Source: a bacterium (GTDB lineage: Bacteria > Verrucomicrobiota > Verrucomicrobiae > Opitutales > Opitutaceae). From it: a stretch of 6,485 nucleotides of DNA. The notes under the pieces are model-generated. The model was given only the letters and a program-made list of their open reading frames with translations, searched no databases and had not been told where the DNA came from. A program made the translations under genes and the position numbers. Positions 1-5,402 of the stretch are shown here, piece after piece (within the stretch, counting starts at the first letter, position 1; each line of letters begins with the position of its first letter). The stretch is taken from the NCBI GenBank assembly GCA_021780625.1, contig JAJXYI010000073.1, positions 1 through 6,485 of the forward strand, read 5' to 3'.

Positions 1-309
1 CGCGATGCGGTGGGGCATGTCGAGCCCATATGCAAACAGCGTACCGGGCCCCAACGCGAGCGGGGCACCGCTCCCGAATGTCGCCTCGCCCAGGCCTTCC
101 GCCACGTATTCGAGCGTGACGAACGGGTAGGTTTGTCGCTGCACCCGATAGGTCTCCCCGCAGAGTTCGCGTCCACCAAATGCGATCTTCACGCCAGGAC
201 TCACCCTCGGCGTGAGGTCCACAAACAGGTAGGTCCCCGAACTGACTCCCGACGACAGCAGCCGCTTCGCGCGCCGCGGCGTGGCGTCGGAGTACGATTC
301 GGAACTCAT
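1..309 (-). CDS. AraC-family transcriptional regulator, N-terminal part (truncated by window edge)
   Basis: The minus strand is open from an ATG at 307-309 to the window edge, giving 103 residues with no stop. The fragment resembles the N-terminal cupin-like ligand-sensing domain of AraC-family regulators. It has a short polar leader, a beta-rich stretch (GTYLFVDLTP, residues 25-34), then a YPFVTLEYV segment (61-69) and the typical PGTLFAYG..MPHRI block (88-102). The C-terminal double helix-turn-helix domain would lie left of the window, so DNA binding is inferred from the family and not seen. The start is 22 bp downstream of the oxidoreductase stop on the same strand, which suggests co-transcription. 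No good ribosome binding site precedes it. Such regulators usually sense a sugar or related small molecule and control adjacent catabolic genes. The assignment rests on the sensor domain only; another cupin-domain protein is possible but less likely. Confidence 0.75.
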   Translation of the reverse strand, partial: MSSESYSDATPRRAKRLLSSGVSSGTYLFVDLTPRVSPGVKIAFGGRELCGETYRVQRQTYPFVTLEYVAEGLGEATFGSGAPLALGPGTLFAYGLDMPHRIA

Positions 310-331
310 CGGTAGTCGACCGAAGGACGCG

Positions 332-1330
332 TCACAGCGCGATCACGGCGCGTCGCTCGGCACTCTCATACGCCGCAAACGTGATGCGCAGCGTGTCGCG
401 CACATCGTCGAGCGTCGACAGGGGCTGTGCACGCCCGGCGATCGCGTCGACAAAGGCGCGGGCCTGGTTTCGAAACGAGGCCCCATAGTCGACGTCCGTG
501 CTCAATCTTTCGCCGTTGAATGTGAGCGCGTCGGTGATGACCAGGCTGCCCTTGTCCCCGAAAATCCGGATGCCGTTGATGCCATCCCCGTGCCCGGAAG
601 CCCAGGACTGCAGGATCGTGGCCACCGAGCCGTCCCGATACTGGAGGCTCACCTGGGCGGTATCCTCGCATTCCATCGACGTGAGCACCTGCTTCGAGGT
701 GAAGGCGCTGAGGGCCACAGGCCTGCCGAGAAGGTACAGGCTCTGATAAACCAGGTGGTGCCCGCTGTCGATGAGCGTGCCCCCCGTGCCAAGCGCGCGC
801 TTGGAGCGCCATCCCGCCGCATGTTCGGGACTGATCGTGTGCGTGACCACAAACGACGAGGCCACCCGTTTCCCAAGACGCCCGTCGGCGATCAGCGCCC
901 GCGCCTGCTGGACCGCCCCACGGTAGACGAAATTGTGCGCGGGAAAGACAACCCGCCCCGCCGCCCGCGCGATGCGCGCGATCTCCCCAACCTGCGCCAC
1001 GTCGGTGACGACGGGTTTCTCGACGAGCAGGTGCTTGCCCGCCTCGAGCCCCCGACGGATCTGGTCGAAATGATAGGGGTTGATGCTGCCGATGATGAGC
1101 GCGTCCAGCCCGGGATCGGCGACCATCTCGTCAAACGACCCGTAGGCCCGCGTACCCAATTCGCGCGCCTTCTTTTCAAGGGCTGCGCGCTTGGGCGCGA
1201 TCGCCTCAGGGCCGCCGTGGAAGTCCTGGCACAGGCCCGCAAACTCAACGTCGGGCAGTCCGGAGAATCCCCTGTGGTGCCAGTCGGCGATGAAGCCCAT
1301 GCCGACCATGCCAATGCGAAGTGTTTTCAT
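332..1330 (-). CDS. Gfo/Idh/MocA-family NAD(P)-dependent oxidoreductase
   Basis: This 332-residue protein has the length and layout typical of the family. The N-terminal Rossmann fold has the dinucleotide loop G-M-V-G-M-G at residues 7-12. The signature LVEKP is at 102-106, and the C-terminal alpha/beta domain has GTGGTLIDSGHH at 181-192. By analogy with inositol dehydrogenase (Lys, Asp, His triad), K105, D188 and H192 are the likely catalytic residues with the correct four-residue Asp-His spacing. The Asp commonly found three residues after the His is Tyr (Y195), a small departure from consensus. The family oxidises or reduces hydroxyl groups of sugars, inositols and derivatives in the cytoplasm; the substrate cannot be read from sequence. 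The frame stays open upstream to 1456, but the start at 1330 (MKTLRIGMVG) is chosen because it sits just before the first beta strand, as usual. It is followed by the AraC-type regulator and divergent from the medium-chain dehydrogenase. Confidence 0.93.
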   Translation of the reverse strand: MKTLRIGMVGMGFIADWHHRGFSGLPDVEFAGLCQDFHGGPEAIAPKRAALEKKARELGTRAYGSFDEMVADPGLDALIIGSINPYHFDQIRRGLEAGKHLLVEKPVVTDVAQVGEIARIARAAGRVVFPAHNFVYRGAVQQARALIADGRLGKRVASSFVVTHTISPEHAAGWRSKRALGTGGTLIDSGHHLVYQSLYLLGRPVALSAFTSKQVLTSMECEDTAQVSLQYRDGSVATILQSWASGHGDGINGIRIFGDKGSLVITDALTFNGERLSTDVDYGASFRNQARAFVDAIAGRAQPLSTLDDVRDTLRITFAAYESAERRAVIAL

Positions 1331-1352
1331 GCTTGGGGGAAGTGTGTGTGCC

Positions 1353-1382
1353 GGCCGAGGCGCCGTAGAGCGTAGGCCGAGG
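1353..1382. promoter_or_regulatory. Candidate AraC-type operator: GGCCGAGG direct repeat, 22-bp period
   Basis: An identical 8-mer GGCCGAGG occurs at 1353-1360 and 1375-1382, start-to-start 22 bp, about two helical turns. It lies 23-52 bp upstream of the oxidoreductase start in the divergent gap 1331-1531. AraC-family dimers characteristically bind direct half-sites about 21 bp apart, and a regulator of that family is encoded next door. The repeat is seen; its function is inference, and GC-rich DNA makes chance repeats more likely. Confidence 0.3.
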
Positions 1383-1482
1383 GTGCCCGCGCCGGCGAAG
1401 GGGCAGCGAAACCATCCCACCCGGGCTTGGCCACGCAAAAGGATGCAGGCCCTCACGCCCCGCTCCGACGCTCACCCCGGTG

Positions 1483-1511
1483 TTGCACCGCCCGTCCCAC
1501 TGGCCTATCAC
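1483..1511 (+). promoter_or_regulatory. Weak sigma70-like promoter candidate for the medium-chain dehydrogenase
   Basis: TTGCAC (1483-1488) and TATCAC (1506-1511) are separated by exactly 17 bp, with the key TTG and TAT positions kept. Transcription would begin around 1518, leaving a leader of only about 14 nt before the ATG at 1532. The match to consensus is poor (3/6 and 4/6), so this is only the best candidate in the gap. No comparable minus-strand promoter was recognised. Confidence 0.25.
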
Positions 1512-1531
1512 CGCCGTTTCCCCCGCCTCCC

Positions 1532-2548
1532 ATGTCCCATCGCCAGCTCGTCTTTCGTCAACCCGGCCTCGTCGACCTCGAGTCCGTGTCCTCCGATCCG
1601 GTCGTCGCCTCGCCCTCCGAGGTCGTCGTGAAAAACCGCTTCTCCCTGGTCAGCGCCGGCACCGAACTCGCCTGCCTGTCCGGCATGGAGTCGTGGTTCG
1701 TGCTTCCCGGAACCCCCGGCTACATTGCCGTCGGCGAGGTCCTCGCCAAGGGCTCCGCGGTCACACAGGCCGCCGAGGGCGACCTCGTCTTCACCTACGG
1801 TCCCCACGCCAGCCTCTTCAAGATCGACGTCACCAACCGCTGGGGCGGCATGTGTATCCGTGTGCCCGCGACACTTCGCCCCGACTTCGCGCCGTTCACC
1901 CGCATGGCGAGCATCGCCATGACCTCCGTGCGCGTCTCGCACATCGAGGTCGGCGATTCGGTGCTCGTGATGGGCCTCGGACTCGTCGGCAATCTTGCGG
2001 CCCAGCTCGCCGGTCTCCAGGGAGCCAACGTGATCGCCGCCGACGTCAGCGCGCGACGTCGCGAGACCGCCCTCGCGTGCGGCATCGCCCACGTGGTCGA
2101 TTCCGACTCCCCGGGCTGGAAGGACCAGGTCAGGGACCTGGCCGGACGCAACGGCGTGACCACCCTGATCGATGCGACCGGCCTCTCGACCGTGATCGAA
2201 GACGCGTCCTCCGTGCTCGCGAACAACGGCGAGGCGATTCTCCTGGGCAGCCCCCGCGCTCCCCACCAGACCGATCTCACCGCGTTTCTCCGCCGCACCC
2301 ATCTTCCTCCCTTCGTCGAGTGGAAAGGCGCCCTCGAATGGCGCTTTCCGTCCTACCGCGACGAATTCGTGAAACACTCCGTCGAGCGCAATTCCGAGAT
2401 CATCATGGCGCTCCTTGCCTCGGGCCGGCTACGCATCGAACCCCTCTACACCCACCGCCTTCCTCCCTCCAAGGCTCCCGAAGCCTACGCGGGCCTGCGC
2501 GACCACAAGGACGATTACGTCGGTGTCGTGTTCGACTGGACCGAATGA
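1532..2548 (+). CDS. Zinc-free medium-chain dehydrogenase/reductase (Tdh/COG1063-like)
   Basis: This 338-residue protein has the two-domain shape of medium-chain alcohol dehydrogenases. The N-terminal catalytic domain includes the subfamily-like SLVSAGTEL segment (38-46) and PGTPGYIAVGEV (59-70). The second part is a Rossmann domain with GLGLVG (148-153) and an acidic residue D171 at the end of the second strand, which favours NAD over NADP. The usual catalytic-zinc GHE motif is replaced by GYI (63-65), and the four-cysteine structural-zinc lobe is absent, so a zinc-independent mechanism is likely. SxxSAGTE-type enzymes act on sugar or polyol substrates, and related domains occur fused to Gfo/Idh domains in bi-domain oxidoreductases; here the partner is divergent next door. 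The frame is open from 1427, but that leader is low-complexity and proline-rich; the start at 1532 (MSHRQLVFRQPG) fits the family N-terminus. Substrate unknown. Confidence 0.88.
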   Translation: MSHRQLVFRQPGLVDLESVSSDPVVASPSEVVVKNRFSLVSAGTELACLSGMESWFVLPGTPGYIAVGEVLAKGSAVTQAAEGDLVFTYGPHASLFKIDVTNRWGGMCIRVPATLRPDFAPFTRMASIAMTSVRVSHIEVGDSVLVMGLGLVGNLAAQLAGLQGANVIAADVSARRRETALACGIAHVVDSDSPGWKDQVRDLAGRNGVTTLIDATGLSTVIEDASSVLANNGEAILLGSPRAPHQTDLTAFLRRTHLPPFVEWKGALEWRFPSYRDEFVKHSVERNSEIIMALLASGRLRIEPLYTHRLPPSKAPEAYAGLRDHKDDYVGVVFDWTE

Positions 2549-2550
2549 TG

Positions 2551-2608
2551 CCCCGAGTCCGGGACGCCCTCCCCCCCCGAGGGCGGCACCCCGCCTCACG
2601 GCTCGGGG
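2551..2608. terminator. Nested inverted repeat between convergent genes, possible bidirectional terminator
   Basis: An outer 7-bp stem, CCCCGAG (2551-2557) with CTCGGGG (2602-2608), encloses an inner perfect hairpin, CGCCCTC (2565-2571) with GAGGGCG (2579-2585), whose loop is seven C residues. It starts 2 bp after the dehydrogenase stop. The outer right arm lies within the last codons of the MFS transporter, on the opposite strand. Neither side has a T-run, so it is not a classical intrinsic terminator. A termination or 3'-end stabilising role is inferred from position. Confidence 0.45.
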
Positions 2609-3879
2609 ACTGCCGCGATCCGTCCGAGCAGGAAGATGAACGACGCCATCCCTCCGAGGAGGACAACCCCTGCAACCGCAAAGGCCGGCGCAAAGGAATG
2701 GGTCAGTCCGACGATCACCCCCGTGACGATCGGGGCCACTGCGCCCATCAGGTTGTTGGCGAAGTTCATGATTCCTCCCACCGTGCCCGCCGCTCCCCTG
2801 GGCGCTATGAGCGCGGGCAGCGACCAGCCCACCGGAGCGGCCGCAGCCAGGCCCGATAACGCGATCGATATCCACACGATGGCGATGATCGGGTTGGTGG
2901 TGAACACCGCCCCAATCACCGCGACGCCCAGGCCCATGCCCGAGAGCAGCACCGTCTTGCGTACGCGTGTCTCGTCGTGCCCTCGCGACACGAGGTGGTC
3001 GATCAGCCACCCGCCCACCATCAGGTCGGCCAGCGTGGCGCACATCCACGGAATCGCGGCATAGGAGGCCGACCTCAGGATGCCCATGTGCGCCGTCTGC
3101 ACGAGGTACGCTGGCAGCCAGGTGAGAAACAGGTAGAACGCATACCCGTAGGCCGCGAAACCCAGGCTCAGCCCCCAGACTTTTCGCTGGCGCAACAGAT
3201 GGCCGAGCATCGCCCAAGTCGCCACTTTCGAGGTTCCCTCCACATTGGCCCCCCCTGCGGCGATGTAATTGCGCTCCGCGTCGCTGAGTTTCGGGTCGGC
3301 CTGCGGGTCGCGATAGAGGCGCGCAAAGGCCGCGAAGTAGGCGAGGCTCATCACCGCAGTCGCAACGAAGCCCCATCGCCAGCCCGCGCGAACCACCACC
3401 AGCGCGATCAGCGGCACCCCCAGGACACTCGAGGCCTTCGCGGCCGCGTCGAACAGCGCCGTGGCCAGCGAGCGTTCGCGCCGCGGAAACCAGTAGCCCA
3501 CGGCCTTCGCATTCGCCGGAAAACCAGGCGACTCCGCGGCGCCCAGCATCATGCGCGCGACCAGGATTCCTCCAAATCCCCCGGCGCACGCAGTCATCGC
3601 CGATGCCGCAAACCACAGAAAACTCCCCCAACGCCCCACCTTCGTCACCCCCAGGCGATCGAGCACGATTCCCGCAGGGATCTGCAAGACCGCATAGGTC
3701 CAGAAAAACGCGCTGAACAGCACTCCAATCTCCACCGGTCCCAACCCAAATTCGGCCTGCAGCTGCGGAGCCGCCACGGATAGGTTGATCCGGTCGAAAT
3801 AGTTCACCAACACCCCCGCACCCAGCAGGACACCTATCAGCCACCGGCGGCCGGGGAGGGGAGAGGAGTCAGGTTTCAT
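2596..3879 (-). CDS. MFS transporter, anion:cation symporter family, probable sugar-acid uptake
   Basis: This 427-residue inner-membrane protein has about 12 hydrophobic segments split by a polar central loop (roughly residues 188-235). NYFDRINLSVAAPQL in TM1 (26-40), SAFFWTYAVLQIPAGIVLDRLG in TM2 and the following loop (56-77), and ARMMLGAAESPGFP in TM4 (108-121) are typical of the ACS family (ExuT, GudP, DgoT). D29-R30 and R109/E116 match in type and spacing the residues needed for proton coupling and substrate binding in E. coli galactonate transporter DgoT (D46-R47, R126/E133). This supports proton-coupled import of a sugar acid. It lies 107 bp downstream of the gluconokinase on the same strand, making gluconate or a related aldonate the favoured substrate, though hexuronates cannot be excluded. 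The start at 3879 places a short cytoplasmic tail before TM1. No strong ribosome binding site is evident. Confidence 0.92.
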   Translation of the reverse strand: MKPDSSPLPGRRWLIGVLLGAGVLVNYFDRINLSVAAPQLQAEFGLGPVEIGVLFSAFFWTYAVLQIPAGIVLDRLGVTKVGRWGSFLWFAASAMTACAGGFGGILVARMMLGAAESPGFPANAKAVGYWFPRRERSLATALFDAAAKASSVLGVPLIALVVVRAGWRWGFVATAVMSLAYFAAFARLYRDPQADPKLSDAERNYIAAGGANVEGTSKVATWAMLGHLLRQRKVWGLSLGFAAYGYAFYLFLTWLPAYLVQTAHMGILRSASYAAIPWMCATLADLMVGGWLIDHLVSRGHDETRVRKTVLLSGMGLGVAVIGAVFTTNPIIAIVWISIALSGLAAAAPVGWSLPALIAPRGAAGTVGGIMNFANNLMGAVAPIVTGVIVGLTHSFAPAFAVAGVVLLGGMASFIFLLGRIAAVPEP

Positions 3880-3919
3880 TCCATTTTCGGACGTCGTAGG
3901 TGATTCACAGACACAGTGC

Positions 3920-3927
3920 CCACGTGG
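3920..3927. promoter_or_regulatory. 8-bp palindrome CCACGTGG upstream of the MFS gene
   Basis: A perfect CCACGTGG lies 41-48 bp upstream of the transporter start in the kinase-transporter gap. It is short enough to arise by chance. Position alone makes it a possible operator half-element. Confidence 0.15.
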
Positions 3928-3930
3928 AGA

Positions 3931-3956
3931 ATTCCCTGATTCCTGAGAATCGGAAT
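3931..3956. repeat. Interrupted hairpin between gluconokinase and MFS transporter
   Basis: GATTC (3938-3942), loop CTGA and GAATC (3947-3951) form a 5-bp stem. It is extended, across a 2-nt bulge, by ATTCC (3931-3935) with GGAAT (3952-3956). An alternative pairing is GATTCC (3938-3943) with GGAATC (3952-3957). No T-run follows on the minus strand. It could be an operator, an mRNA processing structure or a weak attenuator between the two co-directional genes. Confidence 0.35.
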
Positions 3957-3972
3957 CCCGTCGGAGACAGGC

Positions 3973-3985
3973 ACGCGGTCCGCGT
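3973..3985. promoter_or_regulatory. 13-bp perfect palindrome ACGCGG-T-CCGCGT, candidate operator
   Basis: Two 6-bp arms surround a single central T. It lies 1 bp beyond the stop codon of the gluconokinase and about 94 bp upstream of the transporter start. It shares the central 7-mer CGGTCCG with the 15-bp palindrome at 4719-4733 on the other side of the kinase. Odd-centred dyads of this size suit dimeric repressors such as LacI- or GntR-type proteins; this is inference. Confidence 0.35.
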
Positions 3986-3986
3986 T

Positions 3987-4544
3987 TCAGTTTCCAGATC
4001 TCGGTTCATTGTATGAGCCCCCGGTCAGCCAGTCAGCCACCCGCCGCACGTTGTCCTGCGGCGGTCGCGCCGGATCGCAGGTCAGGCAGTCTTCATCGGC
4101 CGCCGGCTCCTCGAGATCGCGAAACTGGCTGTCCTGCAGGCTCGCAGGCATGAAGTGCCCCGTGCGCCCTCCCAGCCGCTCCGCGATCAGCCCACGCTCG
4201 CCCTTGAGGAACACCAGCTTCAGCCCGGGATCACCCGACCGCAGGACCTCACGGTAGCGACGCTTGAGCGCCGAGCACGCAAGCACGACAGGCTCATGCC
4301 CTATCCGCGCCTCCCGAAGCCGCCCGGCAAGCGCCTCCAGCCAGCCCGCCCGGTCCTCATCCGTCAGAGGCTGCCCCGCCGCCATCTTCGCAATGTTCGC
4401 CGCCGGGTGAAACGTATCCCCTTCCACAAACGCCGCTCCCAACTCGTGCGCCAGCAGCTCCCCAAGGGTCGTCTTGCCGCAGCCCGCCACCCCCATCAGC
4501 ACAAGGCTCGGGCACGCGGCGGATTCGGGTTCAGGGGCGGACAT
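3987..4544 (-). CDS. gntK: Gluconokinase, GntK type
   Basis: This 185-residue cytoplasmic kinase transfers phosphate from ATP to D-gluconate to make 6-phosphogluconate, the entry to the pentose phosphate and Entner-Doudoroff routes. Family features in order: Walker A GVAGCGKT (18-25); GDTFHPAANIAKMAAGQPLTDEDR (42-65), the substrate-region signature; CSALKRRYREVLR (90-102); RTGHFMP (127-133); and SQFRDLEEP (139-147). The length matches the family. The frame is open to a TTG at 4598 with another ATG at 4565. The ATG at 4544 is preferred because it leaves a 12-residue leader before the first strand, as in E. coli GntK, but 4565 remains possible. No clear ribosome binding site separates them. The MFS transporter follows on the same strand after 107 bp, so the pair probably imports and activates a sugar acid. 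The function is well supported by multiple motifs. Confidence 0.94.
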   Translation of the reverse strand: MSAPEPESAACPSLVLMGVAGCGKTTLGELLAHELGAAFVEGDTFHPAANIAKMAAGQPLTDEDRAGWLEALAGRLREARIGHEPVVLACSALKRRYREVLRSGDPGLKLVFLKGERGLIAERLGGRTGHFMPASLQDSQFRDLEEPAADEDCLTCDPARPPQDNVRRVADWLTGGSYNEPRSGN

Positions 4545-4662
4545 CGCGAGGGGTAGGTCCGTCATGGCGATGAACGCCCGGAAGTAAAGCCCCCGCAACG
4601 CGGTTTTGATGTTTCAATTCGAGTCTCTGGTTGACCCACCTAAGCCGCTTCGCAAACTGGGC

Positions 4663-4679
4663 GTGCCGCCGCAAGGCAC
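4663..4679 (+). other. Small hairpin in the divergent gap upstream of the small gene
   Basis: GTGCC (4663-4667) pairs with GGCAC (4675-4679) around a 7-nt loop, followed on the plus strand by a T-rich stretch (4682-4690). A TTGACC box at 4631-4636 could be a -35 element, but no convincing -10 follows. It might be a leader structure of the small gene at 4761; evidence is weak. Confidence 0.2.
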
Positions 4680-4718
4680 AGCTTTGCTTTCAACCAAAAT
4701 CCATGCGCCGCAACGGAC

Positions 4719-4733
4719 GAATCGGTCCGATTC
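4719..4733. promoter_or_regulatory. 15-bp perfect palindrome GAATCGG-T-CCGATTC, candidate operator
   Basis: Two 7-bp arms flank a central T, 27 bp before the start of the small gene and about 175 bp upstream of the gluconokinase start, in the divergent gap. A perfect 15-bp odd-centred dyad outside a gene is unlikely by chance at any given site. The core CGGTCCG (4723-4729) recurs in the palindrome at 3973-3985, and GAATCGG recurs at 3947-3953. A bound dimer here could control one or both divergent genes. Confidence 0.45.
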
Positions 4734-4760
4734 CGCGGTGCCAACCCCGAAGTAACGCCC

Positions 4761-4985
4761 ATGACGCACAAGATCGAAATTCTGGAACCCCACAGTGGGG
4801 AGATCGGCGAGGCGATCCAGCACGAGGATCATATCATCGAAGCCGAGGAATACCACTACGAGATCGGTCAGAAACTCGAAGTGGCCATTCACAGCACGGT
4901 GGATCCCCACTGGCACATTTTCACCGATCTCGATTCGGGCCACCGCTTCAAGATCCCCCCCCAGAAGTACCGCTTCGTGGGCTGA
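4761..4985 (+). CDS. Small acidic histidine-rich protein, unknown function
   Basis: This 74-residue protein is not recognised as a known family. Nine of 74 residues are His (3, 11, 21, 24, 32, 44, 50, 52, 61), including an HWH triplet at 50-52. There are 14 Asp/Glu against 6 Lys/Arg, so it is acidic. The pattern of alternating hydrophobic residues (IEILEP, KLEVAIH, HWHIFTDL, HRFKIP, KYRFVG) suggests an all-beta fold. There is no signal peptide, membrane segment or cysteine. Third codon positions are strongly G/C, as in the neighbouring genes, and the sequence lacks the Arg/Pro/Ser-rich look of shadow frames, which supports real coding. The ATG at 4761 gives a sensible N-terminus, but no ribosome binding site is seen. 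It is divergent from the gluconokinase and followed within 31 bp by a perfect hairpin. Metal binding is possible from the His content but unproven. Confidence 0.7.
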   Translation: MTHKIEILEPHSGEIGEAIQHEDHIIEAEEYHYEIGQKLEVAIHSTVDPHWHIFTDLDSGHRFKIPPQKYRFVG

Positions 4986-5015
4986 ACGACCGCGCTCCGC
5001 CCCGCCGCGATCTCG

Positions 5016-5070
5016 CGGGGAGTCGAGTCTCCCCGTTCCCCCGCCCATGCGGGACGGAATCAAGATTCCG
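5016..5070 (+). terminator. Three tandem perfect hairpins after the small gene, probable 3' end structure
   Basis: Three stems sit almost back to back: CGGGGAG/CTCCCCG (5016-5022 with 5029-5035, loop TCGAGT), CCCGC/GCGGG (5040-5044 with 5049-5053, loop CCAT), and CGGAATC/GATTCCG (5055-5061 with 5064-5070, two bases between). The first begins 31 nt after the stop of the small gene. There is no T-run after any of them, so a Rho-assisted or 3'-protecting role is more likely than a textbook intrinsic terminator. Confidence 0.45.
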
Positions 5071-5171
5071 CTCTGCTCAAAAAGGGGTAGTGCCGTACGC
5101 AGGGATCGGATACACGCCGAAATGGAAAGTGTCGCGCACGCGATTGCGTCGAAAGTCTCGGGTCGATGTGG

Positions 5172-5217
5172 AGTGCGGTGGCCCGACACCGCTCTTGGAC
5201 GCGAGGCCCGACTCGCG
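5172..5217. repeat. REP-like pair of hairpins with identical GCCCGA loops
   Basis: Hairpin one is GCGGTG (5175-5180), loop GCCCGA, CACCGC (5187-5192), extended past a T-T mismatch by GA/TC at 5172-5173 and 5194-5195. Hairpin two is CGCGAG (5200-5205), loop GCCCGA, CTCGCG (5212-5217). The stems differ but the six-base loop is identical, and the two are 7 bp apart. This resembles paired REP/BIME-type palindromes moved by REP-associated Y1 transposases; whether the unit is dispersed in the genome cannot be seen here. Confidence 0.5.
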
Positions 5218-5221
5218 CCAT

Positions 5222-5299
5222 TCACTCCTCAGAGCAGTCCGTCATTCCCGCCCTCTCCATCCCCTTCATCGCTGATAAGCTGAAAGAAGCGAGGAGTGA
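5222..5299. repeat. Spaced 9-bp inverted repeat TCACTCCTC / GAGGAGTGA
   Basis: TCACTCCTC (5222-5230) is the exact reverse complement of GAGGAGTGA (5291-5299), enclosing 60 bp. It directly abuts the REP-like pair. It could mark the ends of a small non-autonomous element or be a chance pairing. No flanking target duplication was found. Confidence 0.25.
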
Positions 5300-5376
5300 G
5301 CAGCGAGAATGATTTTAGCACTGTCCCGCGAACGCAGGCGCGTGGCAGTACCCGACTGTGCTTCCAGAACCCGTTT

Positions 5377-5402
5377 TCTCTGTGATCTCTCTGTGGTTCA
5401 AA
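5377..5402. repeat. TCTCTGTG tandem element (minus strand ACCACAGAGA type)
   Basis: TCTCTGTG occurs at 5377-5384 and again at 5388-5395, an 11-bp period, ending in GTTCAAA. Read on the minus strand this is TTTGAACCACAGAGA followed by a second CACAGAGA copy. Intergenic sequences of this style recur in many unrelated bacterial genomes (recalled, not searched). It lies 21 bp downstream of the EF-G stop, within its 3' region. Function unknown. Confidence 0.4.

Noticed and set aside
281..1375. Long plus-strand open frame (364 codons) opposite the Gfo/Idh gene
   Set aside because: Arg/Pro/Asp-rich with no domain; it is the antisense shadow of a well-supported gene in GC-rich DNA.
1427..1531. N-terminal extension of the medium-chain dehydrogenase to 1427
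   Set aside because: The 35 extra residues are low-complexity Pro/Arg-rich and the family start matches the ATG at 1532.
1508..2377. Minus-strand 289-codon open frame opposite the dehydrogenase
   Set aside because: Gly/Glu/Arg-rich antisense shadow; no domain and it ends inside the promoter region of the real gene.
1480..2859. Plus-strand 459-codon open frame overlapping the medium-chain dehydrogenase
   Set aside because: Extremely Arg/Pro/Ser-rich, no recognisable motif, out of frame with the clear dehydrogenase reading.
2429..3844. Minus-strand 471-codon open frame, longer than the transporter
   Set aside because: Frame-shifted shadow of the MFS gene; the other frame has DgoT-like motifs and hydrophobic segments, this one is Gly/Arg-rich.
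4545..4598. N-terminal extension of the gluconokinase to the TTG at 4598
   Set aside because: The extra residues do not match the family N-terminus and two in-frame ATGs lie closer to the core fold.
4593..4610. Hairpin CCGC-AAC-GCGG followed by TTTT on the plus strand
   Set aside because: Only a 4-bp stem, and no plus-strand gene lies upstream for it to terminate.
4614..5225. Minus-strand 203-codon open frame opposite the small His-rich gene
   Set aside because: No domain, crosses several hairpins and intergenic DNA, and the composition is shadow-like. It is the main rival to the 4761-4985 gene, and a homology search would settle it.
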